A stretch of 64,000 nucleotides of DNA from Planctomicrobium piriforme (GCF_900113665.1 NZ_FOQD01000005.1:62001-126000), one strand, 5' to 3'. Numbered from the stretch's first letter, positions 45,376 through 53,958 are shown. Notes: generated from the letters alone by a model not told the origin. A program made the numbers and translations.

Positions 45376-45864
45376 ATGGACGCTTCGAATAATCCATTTG
45401 CCATACTCTCGCTGATTGTCGCTCCGGCGATTCTCACGAACGCGTCGTCGGTGCTGATCATGAGTACCAGTAACCGGCTGGCACGGGCAGTGGATCGAGC
45501 CCGGGAACTCTCTAAACAACTCGAAGCAGAAACCGACCTGAAGTGTCCCACAGCCGTCCGACGCTTGAAGGAACTGGCGACCGCGGAAGACCGCGCGTTG
45601 CTGCTGCTCAAGGGCCTGCGTAGTTTTTATGTCACGCTTGGTGCTTTCTCCTGTGCCGCATTGCTCTCGCTGCTGGGCGCGGTGCTGGCTCCGTTTGAAA
45701 CGCGATTCTTCGTCGAAATGATGGAAATCGGCGGCGTCGCCGCAGGCGTCGTGGCGGTCACGAGTTTGATGAACGGCTCGCGACTGCTGCTGCGTGAAAC
45801 CAGAATCGCCGTGCAGGTCCTCAGCGACCGTGCGGCTGGACTGCGGGCCCGCGCCGAAATCTAG
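45376..45864 (+). CDS. DUF2721 family membrane protein
   Basis: Started at ATG 45376 (MDASNNPFAILSLIVAPAIL), the normal beginning of DUF2721 proteins; the in-frame extension to 45292 is not needed. The 162-residue product has an N-terminal TM helix, a soluble helix with STSNRLARAVDRARELSKQL (a typical DUF2721 SNRxxRxxDRxR motif), and two C-terminal TM helices (LGAFSCAALLSLLGAVLAPF; GVAAGVVAVTSLMNGSRLLL). Function of the family is unknown. Confidence 0.85.
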   Translation: MDASNNPFAILSLIVAPAILTNASSVLIMSTSNRLARAVDRARELSKQLEAETDLKCPTAVRRLKELATAEDRALLLLKGLRSFYVTLGAFSCAALLSLLGAVLAPFETRFFVEMMEIGGVAAGVVAVTSLMNGSRLLLRETRIAVQVLSDRAAGLRARAEI

Positions 45865-45885
45865 AGCAGCGAATTTCCGGGAACT

Positions 45886-47091
45886 TCATTTCTGCGGGCC
45901 GAAGACGCGGGTCAGTTCTTCCAGCGTCGTCAAACCGGCTTCAACCGCCAAGTGACCCCGTTCGCGTAACGGGATCATCCCTGCTTCGACCGCCAGTTCC
46001 TGGAGATGTTCGGCGTCGTCGCGATTGAGGATGGCCCGGCCCAGGTCGGACAGTTCCGGCAGCAGTAATTCGCAAAGCATGAGCCGCCCGTGATAGCCGG
46101 TTCCTTTGCAGGTCGGACACGATTCCTGATTTCGGCTGTCGCAGGTGCAGAGTCGCCGCAGGAGTCGCTGTGAGAGAATTCCTCGCAGACCGCTGCGCAG
46201 GACATACGGTTCGATTCCCATGTCGGAGAGACGACTAATGGCGTCGGCCGCACTCCCGGCATGAAACGACGTGAGGACGAGTTGTCCGGTGAGGGAGGCC
46301 TGAAACACGATTTCGGCGGTCGCCTTGTCGCGGATTTCGCCGACGAGAATGACTTCAGGGTCTTGCCGCAGCAATGATGCGAGCCCGCGTTGATAAGTGA
46401 ACTCACCCTCGGGCTTCACCTGCGATTGGGCCACGCCCGGCAGGAGTGCTTCGACCGGGTCTTCCAGCGAACACAAACTTCGCAGCGCTGTCGAGTGCAG
46501 CTGAATATGCCGCATGGCGGCATAGAGCGTCGTCGTTTTGCCAGAACCGGCTGGTCCGCAGACCACGAGTAGTCCCGTCGTCTGCGAGAGCAGCCGTTCG
46601 AACGGAGTTCGAACGTCCGGTGGCATTCCCAGATCGTCGAGTTGCTGGAACTTTCCCGAGGCGACAAAGAAGCGGACGACCGCCTTCTCGCCATGAATGG
46701 TCGGGAACGTGCTCACCCGCATTTCGAGATCGGCCTGACCGGAGCGGATGCGGCCTTCCTGGGGAACATCAGTCCGATAGGTCAGTAGATTCGCGAGGAC
46801 TTTCAGCCGCGGGACGATCTGCGATGCCGGTTGTTGGATCACTCCGGCTGGTTGCAGCACCCCGTCAATGCGGAAGAGCACCTGCAGGCCGTCGCGGCTG
46901 CCGTCTGGCTGGAGATGCAGATCGCTTGCCTGAAAGTCCCGCGCGATCCGCAAGAGTGCGTCCACCGCCGCGACGGCAAACGTGTCCCCGCCGGTACTCA
47001 AAGACTGCAAAGCTGAAGTCAGTTCCGCGGCCACGGTCCGAAACCGAGCCGGTTGAGAAATGACTAAGGGGATGGCCGCAGCTTTCGTCAT
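45886..47091 (-). CDS. Second GspE/PilB-type secretion ATPase, soluble
   Basis: Started at ATG 47091, with GGAGA five bases upstream; the longer in-frame reading runs into the promoter region of the divergent gene and is rejected. The 401-residue ATPase lacks the large N1 domain. It has FQASDLHLQPDGSRDGLQVL, Walker A GPAGSGKTT, Asp box CSLEDPVEALLPG, Walker B EVILVGEIRDKAT, His box TSFHAGSA, and a zinc site (CTCDSRNQESCPTC). It would drive a type II secretion or pilus-like machine. No other machine parts are adjacent. It is the third member of this ATPase superfamily in the window, after the PilT-like and membrane-anchored ones. Confidence 0.9.
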   Translation of the reverse strand: MTKAAAIPLVISQPARFRTVAAELTSALQSLSTGGDTFAVAAVDALLRIARDFQASDLHLQPDGSRDGLQVLFRIDGVLQPAGVIQQPASQIVPRLKVLANLLTYRTDVPQEGRIRSGQADLEMRVSTFPTIHGEKAVVRFFVASGKFQQLDDLGMPPDVRTPFERLLSQTTGLLVVCGPAGSGKTTTLYAAMRHIQLHSTALRSLCSLEDPVEALLPGVAQSQVKPEGEFTYQRGLASLLRQDPEVILVGEIRDKATAEIVFQASLTGQLVLTSFHAGSAADAISRLSDMGIEPYVLRSGLRGILSQRLLRRLCTCDSRNQESCPTCKGTGYHGRLMLCELLLPELSDLGRAILNRDDAEHLQELAVEAGMIPLRERGHLAVEAGLTTLEELTRVFGPQK

Positions 47092-47455
47092 CGATTCTCC
47101 AGTACGCAACAAGTCGCTTCTCATTCTGGCACGACGGCGTCCGTTCGCAAACCGACGCAAGTACGCTACGGTGCTGCCCATCCGTTGAAAAAATCGGGGC
47201 CGATTGCAGCGGGGAGAATTTCGGGAGGGAGCGTGACCGGCAGAGTCCGCCGTCTGAAGTGGCGTCTGCGACCGAAATTGAGACCTCCCGATGCGGACAT
47301 TCCAGACCCCGTGATAGAGTCCGCCGCCCCGTCCGGACGCACAGCGTTGTCGCTCCGGCAGGGGATCGCAGGCGTGTCGCAACCCATTACAGGGACGACA
47401 TCTTGCGAACGGTTTGCCGACAGGCATCTCCCGTAGCGACAGGAACACAGCCGCC
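47092..47455. other. Divergent intergenic region between the GspE-like and DUF1080-FKBP genes
   Basis: The 364-base region carries both promoters. In-frame extensions of both neighbours cross it but have weak starts and improbable composition. I see no repeat or RNA. Confidence 0.5.
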
Positions 47456-48565
47456 GTGAAATTTTCCAGATCGCTTCTGTTTTCGGCGTGCTCGTTACTG
47501 GCGCCGGTCGTGTTGGCGAACGCCGACGACCAGGTGCAGCAGGCATATGGCCAGACGACGCCCACGCGTGATTCCGCCACTCCGTCGGTCATCGTTCCCG
47601 TTGCTGCGGCGGTTATTTCGAATCCATCTGTCGCCAAGACGGAACCTGTTTTTGTCTCCCTCGTGAATGGCGCCGGTCTCGACGGCTGGGTCGTCCAGGA
47701 AGGCAAAGCGACAGCCTGGAAACGGGACGGCGAGATGATTTCCTGTACGTCTGCCTCGGGCGGGTGGCTCCGCACTGAAGCCGATTACAGCGACTTTGAA
47801 CTGCGACTCGAATACCGGCTGCAGGCCGGCGGCAATACCGGCATCGGTCTGCGTTGCCCCTCCAGCGGAAACCCGACGTTCACCGGTCTCGAAATCCAGC
47901 TCCTGGATGACGGCTCCCCCAAATACGCCGATCTCCGGGCCGATCAATACACCGGCAGCATCTACTATCAAGTCCCGGCTGCGAAGAAGGCCCCGATCTT
48001 CGCCGTCGGAGAATGGAACCTGTGCGAAGTCTCGTGTCAGGGGGACGTGCTGAAGGTCAAAATCAACGGCGAACAGGTCAACGAAGTTCAGCTCAACCGC
48101 TTTGCCGCTCCCGAAAAAGAAGAGGGCAAAAGCAAGTACTCGCTCGCCCAGCGTCCTCCGATGGGACATGTGGCCCTGCAGAGTCATTCGACCAAGGTCG
48201 ACTTCCGCAAAATTGAAATCAAGGATCTCACCGTCCGGACCCCTTCCGGGCTGCAATATGTCGACCTGGCGAGCGGCGACGGCGATGTTGCCTCGGATGC
48301 AGCCACGGTGACCGTCCATTACGTTGGTCAGCTCATCGACGGGAAACGCTTTACCGACACCCGCGACGTGGGCGCTCCGGTCACGGTGGCTCTGGCAAAC
48401 GTGATTCCTGGCTGGCAGGAAGGGATCCAGGGAATGAAGGTCGGCGGCCGACGCCGGCTGATTGTTCCCCCCGCCCTGGGCTACGGCCCGCAGGGAGTGG
48501 CGAACCTGATTCCGCCCGATTCAACGCTGGTTTTCGAAGTCGAACTGTGTGGAGTGAAGAGGTAG
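47456..48565 (+). CDS. Secreted DUF1080 (3-keto-disaccharide hydrolase-like) - FKBP fusion protein
   Basis: A 369-residue protein from GTG 47456 with a signal peptide (KFSRSLLFSACSLLAPVVLA). The first domain, about residues 60-265, is DUF1080: LVNGAGLDGWVVQEGKATAW, LRLEYRLQAGGNTGIGLRCP, LEIQLLDDGSPKYADLRADQ and HVALQSHSTKVDFRKIEIKD. The second, about 268-369, is an FKBP prolyl isomerase: VTVHYVGQLIDGKRFTDTRD, GWQEGIQGMKVGGRRRLIVP and PALGYGPQGVANLIPPDSTL with the terminal FEVELCGVKR. The two domains are joined without a linker. DUF1080 proteins act on 3-keto-glycosides in the periplasm. The fusion suggests a folding aid linked to sugar degradation, which is inference. Confidence 0.9.
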   Translation: MKFSRSLLFSACSLLAPVVLANADDQVQQAYGQTTPTRDSATPSVIVPVAAAVISNPSVAKTEPVFVSLVNGAGLDGWVVQEGKATAWKRDGEMISCTSASGGWLRTEADYSDFELRLEYRLQAGGNTGIGLRCPSSGNPTFTGLEIQLLDDGSPKYADLRADQYTGSIYYQVPAAKKAPIFAVGEWNLCEVSCQGDVLKVKINGEQVNEVQLNRFAAPEKEEGKSKYSLAQRPPMGHVALQSHSTKVDFRKIEIKDLTVRTPSGLQYVDLASGDGDVASDAATVTVHYVGQLIDGKRFTDTRDVGAPVTVALANVIPGWQEGIQGMKVGGRRRLIVPPALGYGPQGVANLIPPDSTLVFEVELCGVKR

Positions 48566-48590
48566 CAACGCTCGTGGAAAGGCTTGCTAT

Positions 48591-48636
48591 AGCGGGACTA
48601 CGGTTCGCCCCGGCGAACTGTGGTCCCGCTTTTTTT
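48591..48636 (+). terminator. Strong intrinsic terminator after the DUF1080-FKBP gene
   Basis: A 19-bp stem (AGCGGGACTACGGTTCGCC with its inverse, allowing two G-T pairs) around a minimal loop, followed by seven T residues. Confidence 0.93.
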
Positions 48637-48664
48637 GATTCACCTGCGTTTCCGCCGTATGATG

Positions 48665-48694
48665 GAAAATTCGAAGCACGAAATTCGAAACCCG
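48665..48694. repeat. Dispersed AT-rich repeat, single arm (copy 5)
   Basis: The word AAATTCGAAGCACGAAATTC, continuing to GAAACCCGAA, matches the left arms at 38548 and 13850. No right arm is present here. Confidence 0.7.
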
Positions 48695-48894
48695 AAAGCA
48701 CTCACAACCCAATCGCCGGTTCCGGCTGTATTTGTCGTGGCGATCGTAGCTGTCGCGGCGACTGCGCCGGATCAAGTTCTCCTTGCAAAGCAGGGAGAAC
48801 GCTTGCCTTGCGTCGCAAGGAACGGGATGATCGAAATTTCCAGCACGTCCCCCGTTTTCGCAATTTCGTCTCGCGCCAGCGCAGGATTGTTTTC

Positions 48895-50457
48895 ATGAGT
48901 CAGGCGTCTCCCAAGGAAGTTCCGTGTCCCGATTGCGGCGAAATGGTGCGGGTCAACTCGCTGCGATGCTGGAACTGCGGGGGGTTTATGAGCCCCGAGG
49001 TCGAGCAGAAGTACATCGCCATGCAGGCGATGTCTCGCCCGGCCATCTTCAGCGAAGTCCCTTCCGGCGAAATCAAGACGGCTGAAGAAGACCGCACCGA
49101 AGGGGATTTCCAGTTGAAATCGCCTGTCGCCCGAACGATGTCCGGGCCGGATGCGGAAATGCCGTCGATGGATACCCGCGTGCAGAACGCGAGGTCGGCC
49201 GCCGCCCAGGCCGCTACGGAGGAAGCCGACGAAGACGATCTCGACGCTCCCATTCAGATCAAATCTGAGCCGGCGCCAGCCGCTGCCGCTGCTGAGCCGG
49301 CCGCAACCGAGCCTGCCAAGCCGCGCCGGCCGCAACCGGAAAGCGACATCGCCCATTCCGTGGCTACGGCCGGCGATGCACTGCTCGACATTGCCATTCA
49401 GGAAGAACGCGAAGTCAAGAAAAAGCAGAAAGGTCGCAAAATCGTCGGCGGGATGAAAACCCCCGGCGGCGGACTGATTATCTTCTGTCCGTATGGCTGT
49501 CGGGTCGAAGTGAAAGAAAGCCATCGCGGCATGACCGGCCGCTGTCCCCGCTGCGCGGCGCCGTTCATCGTGCCGGTCGATCCGCCGCAGTTCAAGCAGG
49601 CCAAAACCGAAGATGCCGCCGCACCCGGTGCTGCCGCACCATCGGCTGGCGCCGCCGGCCAATTCCAGAACTGGATTCTGGATCTGCATCTGCACATCGT
49701 TGATCCTGAAAAGCTGAAGCTCAAAGCCGACAGCCTGCTAAAAGAGTTCACGGAAGTGGATGTCGGCGTTTCATCCGCGGCGACCCTCGTGGCCTCGCTG
49801 GCGAAGAAAGCCGGCGGCATGTTCGCCAAAGGGGGCGAGAAGAAGGACGCCGTCCGCGCGGCCATGCTGACGCATCTCGCCGAAGGCAAGCCGCTCGATG
49901 AATTGCCGGTCGGCGACAAGTATGTGTTCGACGCCATGGATATGCCACAGCTCAAGATCGTCCAGCCTGCGGCCAACCGTGCAACCTCCATTTTCCACGG
50001 CATTCCGGTGTTCGGGGCAAACCGTATCGCCCTGCAGTTACCGTTGACGGAAAAGACCGTCCACCCGACTTACCTGTCGATGGGGATCACCGAGTACTGG
50101 AAGCTTGCGAAAGCTCTCGAAGCGGCCTACGGCATCTCCGGCCTCGATGCCGGCTTGGGTCTGCCTCCAGAGCCGCGGACCCACGATTACAAGTGCCACT
50201 TCACCGACACGCCGATCAAGGCGCTCCTCGACGTCGAGCTGTTCAAAGCCGACCCGTCGGTGAAGCTGGAAGTCGCCGGTTACCAGTGCGGCGCCTGTAA
50301 AATTGCCGTCAGTGAAGCCGGCCGGAAGAAAGAGAACCTGGGCGGCAAAACTCCCAAGGGGATCGCCAAGGCGAAATGCCCGAAGTGCGGCAGCAAGATG
50401 GGCGAGCATCTGTTGTACTCGCTGAAGGAAGATGTCGCCGAACCGTCATTGGCGTGA
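48895..50457 (+). CDS. Multi-zinc-ribbon protein, unknown function
   Basis: A 520-residue protein from ATG 48895, with AGGA eight bases upstream. An N-terminal zinc ribbon (CPDCGEMVRVNSLRCWNC, Cys11/14/25/28) is followed by an Ala/Glu-rich linker. A second ribbon is near residues 198-221 (CPYGCRVEVKESHRGMTGRC). A helical domain follows, with LDLHLHIVDPEKLKLKADSL, and near the C-terminus are further Cys pairs (CGACKIAV, CPKCGSKMGEHLLY). No signal or membrane segment. No known enzyme motif. It may bind nucleic acid or act as an assembly platform. Confidence 0.78.
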   Translation: MSQASPKEVPCPDCGEMVRVNSLRCWNCGGFMSPEVEQKYIAMQAMSRPAIFSEVPSGEIKTAEEDRTEGDFQLKSPVARTMSGPDAEMPSMDTRVQNARSAAAQAATEEADEDDLDAPIQIKSEPAPAAAAAEPAATEPAKPRRPQPESDIAHSVATAGDALLDIAIQEEREVKKKQKGRKIVGGMKTPGGGLIIFCPYGCRVEVKESHRGMTGRCPRCAAPFIVPVDPPQFKQAKTEDAAAPGAAAPSAGAAGQFQNWILDLHLHIVDPEKLKLKADSLLKEFTEVDVGVSSAATLVASLAKKAGGMFAKGGEKKDAVRAAMLTHLAEGKPLDELPVGDKYVFDAMDMPQLKIVQPAANRATSIFHGIPVFGANRIALQLPLTEKTVHPTYLSMGITEYWKLAKALEAAYGISGLDAGLGLPPEPRTHDYKCHFTDTPIKALLDVELFKADPSVKLEVAGYQCGACKIAVSEAGRKKENLGGKTPKGIAKAKCPKCGSKMGEHLLYSLKEDVAEPSLA

Positions 50458-50463
50458 CGTGTG

Positions 50464-50559
50464 AAGAATTGGTCAATTGTCATTTCTCATTTGTCATTCA
50501 AAAGGCATCTCGCAGGTGCCTTCTATTCAATGACAATTGACCAATGAGAAATGACAAAT
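50464..50559. repeat. Shuffled repeat of the ATGACAAATGACCATTGACC family with inner hairpin
   Basis: The left part 50464-50499 (GGTCAATTGTCATTTCTCAT) and the right part 50530-50559 (ATGACAATTGACCAATGAGA) are inverse versions of the same word, surrounding a small hairpin (AAGGCATCT / AGGTGCCTT). The same word occurs inside the tandem array at 32650 and 32850. It lies between two convergent genes. Confidence 0.7.
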
Positions 50560-50567
50560 TCTTGTTC

Positions 50568-50993
50568 TCACGGTGCGATGTCGCACAGCGGGATGATCGA
50601 ACTGGTCGATTCCAGCAGGTCTTTCAGCGTCACTCCACGGAACGCCGCTTCGGTCGCGGCATAGGCTTCGTCCAGTCGCTGATGCAGCGGACAAAGCGCC
50701 GTGTGCGACTTCAGTCCTAACGGGCAATTGCGAATCCGCTCGATGGGCGAGACCGCGTTGACGACGTCGAGAATCGTCACCTCTTCAACGGGCTTCGCGA
50801 GTTCATAACCGCCGCCGGGGCCAGGCCGCGATTGCACGAGGCCGGACGCGGCCAGATCCTGCAGCACCCGATGCAGGTACGACCGGGGCACCTGGGTCTT
50901 CTTCGAAAGCATGTCAGCAGACGCAGGCTGCTGCGGCAAACTTGCCAGACAGGTCACCAAGCGGAGCGCGTATTCAGCCGTTTTCGAAATCAT
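50568..50993 (-). CDS. nsrR: Rrf2-family regulator, probably NsrR-like nitric-oxide sensor
   Basis: Started at ATG 50993 (MISKTAEYALRLVTCLASLP), the normal start of Rrf2 proteins. The 141-residue protein has the winged helix with VPRSYLHRVLQDLAASGLVQ and the wing SRPGPGGGYELAKP. Two cysteines in the sensor loop (RNCPLGLKSHTALCPLH) could bind an iron-sulfur cluster; NsrR usually has three there. It is divergent from the flavohemoglobin gene, the classic NsrR target, and a palindrome sits between them. NsrR represses hmp until its Fe-S cluster is nitrosylated. The assignment rests on this context. Confidence 0.8.
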   Translation of the reverse strand: MISKTAEYALRLVTCLASLPQQPASADMLSKKTQVPRSYLHRVLQDLAASGLVQSRPGPGGGYELAKPVEEVTILDVVNAVSPIERIRNCPLGLKSHTALCPLHQRLDEAYAATEAAFRGVTLKDLLESTSSIIPLCDIAP

Positions 50994-51031
50994 GATCGAT
51001 TCTACTTCAGACCGCTTCTGAAATCTACACC

Positions 51032-51059
51032 TTGACATGTACATTTAAATGTGTACATT
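51032..51059 (+). promoter_or_regulatory. hmp promoter with overlapping NsrR-type operator
   Basis: A -35 box TTGACA (51032-51037) and a -10 box TACATT (51054-51059) are 16 bases apart. Between them is the perfect 12-base palindrome ACATTTAAATGT (51041-51052), extended by ATGTACA-type flanks. The centre matches the NsrR consensus (ATGCATTT-n-AAATGCAT) in its ATTTAAAT core. Binding would cover the promoter. Confidence 0.78.
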
Positions 51060-51139
51060 GAGGTGCAGAATTCAACATTCCGGAAAAGCTCACTTTTCCG
51101 GACCTGCCCGTGCTTCTCACGCCTCAAGGACGCCTGCCC

Positions 51140-52405
51140 ATGCTTACGCCCAAAACGATCGAGATCATCAAGGCCATCACTCCGGCCGTCGCTCCTCACG
51201 CGGAAGCGATCACCCGGCGATTTTATCAGTTGATGTTCGCTGGCAACCCCGAGGTGAAGGTCTTTTTCAATCAGGCTCACCAGCACTCCGGAGGGCAGCA
51301 ACAGGCTCTGGCAGGGGCGATTTGTGCGTACTTCGCGAACATCGACAATCTGGCGGTCCTTGGGCCGGCCGTGAATCTCATCGCACACAAACACTGTTCG
51401 CTCGGCATTCAGCCCGAACACTACCCGATTGTCGGGAAACATCTGCTGGCAGCGATCAAGGATGTTCTAGGCGATGCGGTGACGGACGAAATCGTTGCGG
51501 CAGTCGCTGAGGCTTATGGTTTTCTGGCCGATGTCTGCATTCAACGTGAAAAAGAGATCTACGCCCAACAGCGGGCCGCAGTCGGCGGGTGGAATGGTTA
51601 TCGGAAGCTGATCGTCGACCGCAAAGTCCCTGAGAGCGACATCGTCACCTCGTTCTATCTCAAACCGGCGGACGGCGGTGAACTCCCCCGCTTCGAACCC
51701 GGACAGTACGTCACCGTGCGGATCGATCACCCGACGACTCCCACATCCCCCCGCAATTACAGCTTGTCTGACGTTCCCGGCGCAGGTCACTATCGCATCA
51801 GCGTCAAACGGGAACCACGGCTTGCGGCCGATGCTCCTGATGGTCTGATTTCCAATTACCTGCATGATCAGGTGGAGGTTGGCCACGCCGTCGAAGTGGG
51901 ACCACCCTGCGGCGAGTTCTCGATTCCCGAAGAAAGTCAGATCGAACACCCAGTCGTGTTCCTGGCTGGGGGCATTGGCGTGACACCGCTGTTGTCGATG
52001 GCCAGGTCACTCGTCCGACGCGGCGTCTCTTCGCCGGTCTATTTTGCTCAGGCCGCGCGTAACAGCCGCGTCCAGGCGTTCGCCGAAGAAGTCCATGCAT
52101 TGGGCAGCACGGCTCCAAATATCCGGACTCATGTTCTCTACGACGCCCCGCTGGCGGGCGACCAGGATCTCGGATTCTGCGACTCCGTGGGCACGATCTC
52201 CACCAGTTTTCTCCGCGAGTGGACCCCTTACGAAACCGCCGCGTTCTATTTCTGCGGGCCGAAGCCATTCATGCAGGGGGTGTATCGCAGCCTCAAAGAA
52301 CTGGGCGTTTCCGACGATCGGATTCACTTCGAATTCTTCGGACCGAGGCAAGACATCTACGCGGCGGCGGAATCGCAGCCGGCAGCCACGGCGGTCGCCG
52401 TGTAG
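51140..52405 (+). CDS. hmp: Flavohemoglobin / nitric oxide dioxygenase
   Basis: Started at ATG 51140 (MLTPKTIEIIKAITPAVAPH). The 421-residue protein has a globin domain (FYQLMFAGNPEVKVFFNQAH, and NLIAHKHCSLGIQPEHYPIV with the proximal His), then an FAD domain (FEPGQYVTVRIDHP, SPRNYSLSDVPG), and an NAD domain (VVFLAGGIGVTPLLSMARSL). It oxidises nitric oxide to nitrate with O2 and NAD(P)H in the cytoplasm. Divergent from nsrR, with the shared operator upstream. The next gene starts 16 bases later and is likely in the same operon. Confidence 0.95.
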   Translation: MLTPKTIEIIKAITPAVAPHAEAITRRFYQLMFAGNPEVKVFFNQAHQHSGGQQQALAGAICAYFANIDNLAVLGPAVNLIAHKHCSLGIQPEHYPIVGKHLLAAIKDVLGDAVTDEIVAAVAEAYGFLADVCIQREKEIYAQQRAAVGGWNGYRKLIVDRKVPESDIVTSFYLKPADGGELPRFEPGQYVTVRIDHPTTPTSPRNYSLSDVPGAGHYRISVKREPRLAADAPDGLISNYLHDQVEVGHAVEVGPPCGEFSIPEESQIEHPVVFLAGGIGVTPLLSMARSLVRRGVSSPVYFAQAARNSRVQAFAEEVHALGSTAPNIRTHVLYDAPLAGDQDLGFCDSVGTISTSFLREWTPYETAAFYFCGPKPFMQGVYRSLKELGVSDDRIHFEFFGPRQDIYAAAESQPAATAVAV

Positions 52406-52420
52406 CCGCCATTTGTTACG

Positions 52421-53761
52421 ATGAGAGTCCCATTTTTTCTGGACGGACAAGTGGACGCGAACTCGCTCATCCTTCGTTATTTGCTGACAGCGGCGATGCA
52501 CTTCGTCGTCTGCTCGCAGCTTGCGCTCGCGCATGACGAGTTTGAACGTCCGCCGATCAACTACAGCGCCTCAAAGCCCGAGAACCCCGTTTCCAGACTG
52601 CAGGCGGAAATCGACCGCGGCGACATTGTGCTGCGGCACGATCCTCACTTCGGGTACCTGCCTGATCTGTTGAAGAAGCTGTCGATTCCAGTGGAGTCGC
52701 AAATGCTGGTCTATTCGAAAACCAGCCTGCAGCGGACTCAGATCTCGCCGCGGACGCCGCGGGCATTGTATTTCAACGATCAGGTGTATGTCGGCTACTG
52801 CCATACCGGCGAGGTGCTGGAGATTTCGACTGCCGACCCGCAACTGGGAACGGTGTTCTACACGCTCGAACAGTCAAACGAAGAACCGCCCCGGGTCATC
52901 CGCCAGATGGATCGCTGCCTGCAATGTCACGGCACGACCAATACGCAAAACGTCCCCGGGCACACGATTCGTTCGCTGTATGTGGATGCCGGCGGCATGC
53001 CGATTCTGGGAGAAGGGACGAGACGAGTTGACCCTTCGACTCCGATCGATAAACGCTGGGGGGGCTGGTATGTCACCGGGATGCACGGCGAGCAGACGCA
53101 TCTCGGCAACCAGGTCATTCGCGATCGCGATGCGCCCCACCCGTGGAATAACGACGAAGGTCAGAACGTGCCTGACCTGACAGGTCGGTTCAAAACGTCG
53201 AACTATCTGACCCCGTACAGCGACATCGTCGCGCTGCTGGTCTTCGAGCATCAAACCCACGTTCACAACCTGCTGACGAAAGCCAATTTCACTGGCCGGG
53301 AAGCACTGCATTATCAGGAAGAGTTCAATCGGGTGTTGAACGAACCGCCTGACCACCGGCTGGAAAGTACGACCAGACGTATCGAGAACGCGAGCGAAAA
53401 ACTGGTCGAGGGACTGCTCTCGGTCGACGAGGCTCCGCTGGGCAGTCCGATCACCGGGACATCCGGATACGCTGAAGTCTTCTCAAAACAAGGCCCGCGC
53501 GATTCAAAAGGACGCTCACTTCGCGACTTCGACCTGAAGACGCGAGTGTTCAAGTACCCGTGCAGTTATTTGATCTATTCGCCCGGGTTCGACGCTCTGC
53601 CAGACCAGGTGAGGGACGAGGTGGCGCGAAAGCTGCGCGACGTTCTCGACGGCAACGGCGGGGAACGCTATGCCCATCTCAGTCCGGAAGACCGAACGGC
53701 CATCTGGGAAATTCTGACAGAGACGAAGCCGGACCTCTTTCAGAGAGTTCCGGCTCAGTGA
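52421..53761 (+). CDS. Monoheme cytochrome-like exported protein downstream of hmp
   Basis: A 446-residue protein with an N-terminal signal (LILRYLLTAAMHFVVCSQLA). It has one CxxCH heme motif (RCLQCHGTTNTQN, residues about 167-171) and a distal YCHTGEVLE. No other domain is recognised. A C-terminal region (GHTIRSLYVDAGGMPILGEG, WGGWYVTGMHGEQTH) is conserved-looking, with His and Asp residues. It is 16 bases after hmp, which suggests NO-dependent co-regulation and a periplasmic electron-transfer role. Both are inference. Confidence 0.8.
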   Translation: MRVPFFLDGQVDANSLILRYLLTAAMHFVVCSQLALAHDEFERPPINYSASKPENPVSRLQAEIDRGDIVLRHDPHFGYLPDLLKKLSIPVESQMLVYSKTSLQRTQISPRTPRALYFNDQVYVGYCHTGEVLEISTADPQLGTVFYTLEQSNEEPPRVIRQMDRCLQCHGTTNTQNVPGHTIRSLYVDAGGMPILGEGTRRVDPSTPIDKRWGGWYVTGMHGEQTHLGNQVIRDRDAPHPWNNDEGQNVPDLTGRFKTSNYLTPYSDIVALLVFEHQTHVHNLLTKANFTGREALHYQEEFNRVLNEPPDHRLESTTRRIENASEKLVEGLLSVDEAPLGSPITGTSGYAEVFSKQGPRDSKGRSLRDFDLKTRVFKYPCSYLIYSPGFDALPDQVRDEVARKLRDVLDGNGGERYAHLSPEDRTAIWEILTETKPDLFQRVPAQ

Positions 53762-53771
53762 GTCTGTATTA

Positions 53772-53820
53772 ACTCCCCTCGCCCCTGTACTCGGGGGAGA
53801 GGGGCAGGGGGTGAGGGGGC
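53772..53820. repeat. CCCCTCGCCCCTG-type palindromic repeat
   Basis: A G/C-biased palindrome with arms CCCCTCGCCCCT and AGGGGCAGGGGGTGAGGGG follows the cytochrome-like gene. It may act as a terminator; such repeats recur in many planctomycete genomes. Confidence 0.65.
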
Positions 53821-53958
53821 AATCGTCGTTCGACTCAACATACTGAGGTCTAATCCGCTCGTATTGATCGCATACGAAGACGGACTCTGCCCTTGCCGTA
53901 CTCAAAGCAAACTTCCCGCTCCCCGGTACTGTGATTGCCAACGGAGGGAAGCGACGCG

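Larger units (their letters stand above)
48566..48894. other. Gap with terminator and dispersed repeat upstream of the zinc-ribbon gene
   Basis: This 329-base gap contains the terminator at 48591-48636, a single repeat arm of the AATTCGAAGCACGAAATTCG family at 48665-48694, and no gene. Confidence 0.6.

Noticed and set aside
47092..47775. N-terminal extension of the GspE-like protein to 47775
   Set aside because: The extra 228 codons run antisense over the DUF1080-FKBP start region and are not protein-like; ATG 47091 has a good ribosome-binding site.
48547..48894. Extension of the zinc-ribbon protein upstream to 48547
   Set aside because: That stretch contains the strong terminator of the preceding gene and a dispersed repeat; ATG 48895 has a ribosome-binding site.
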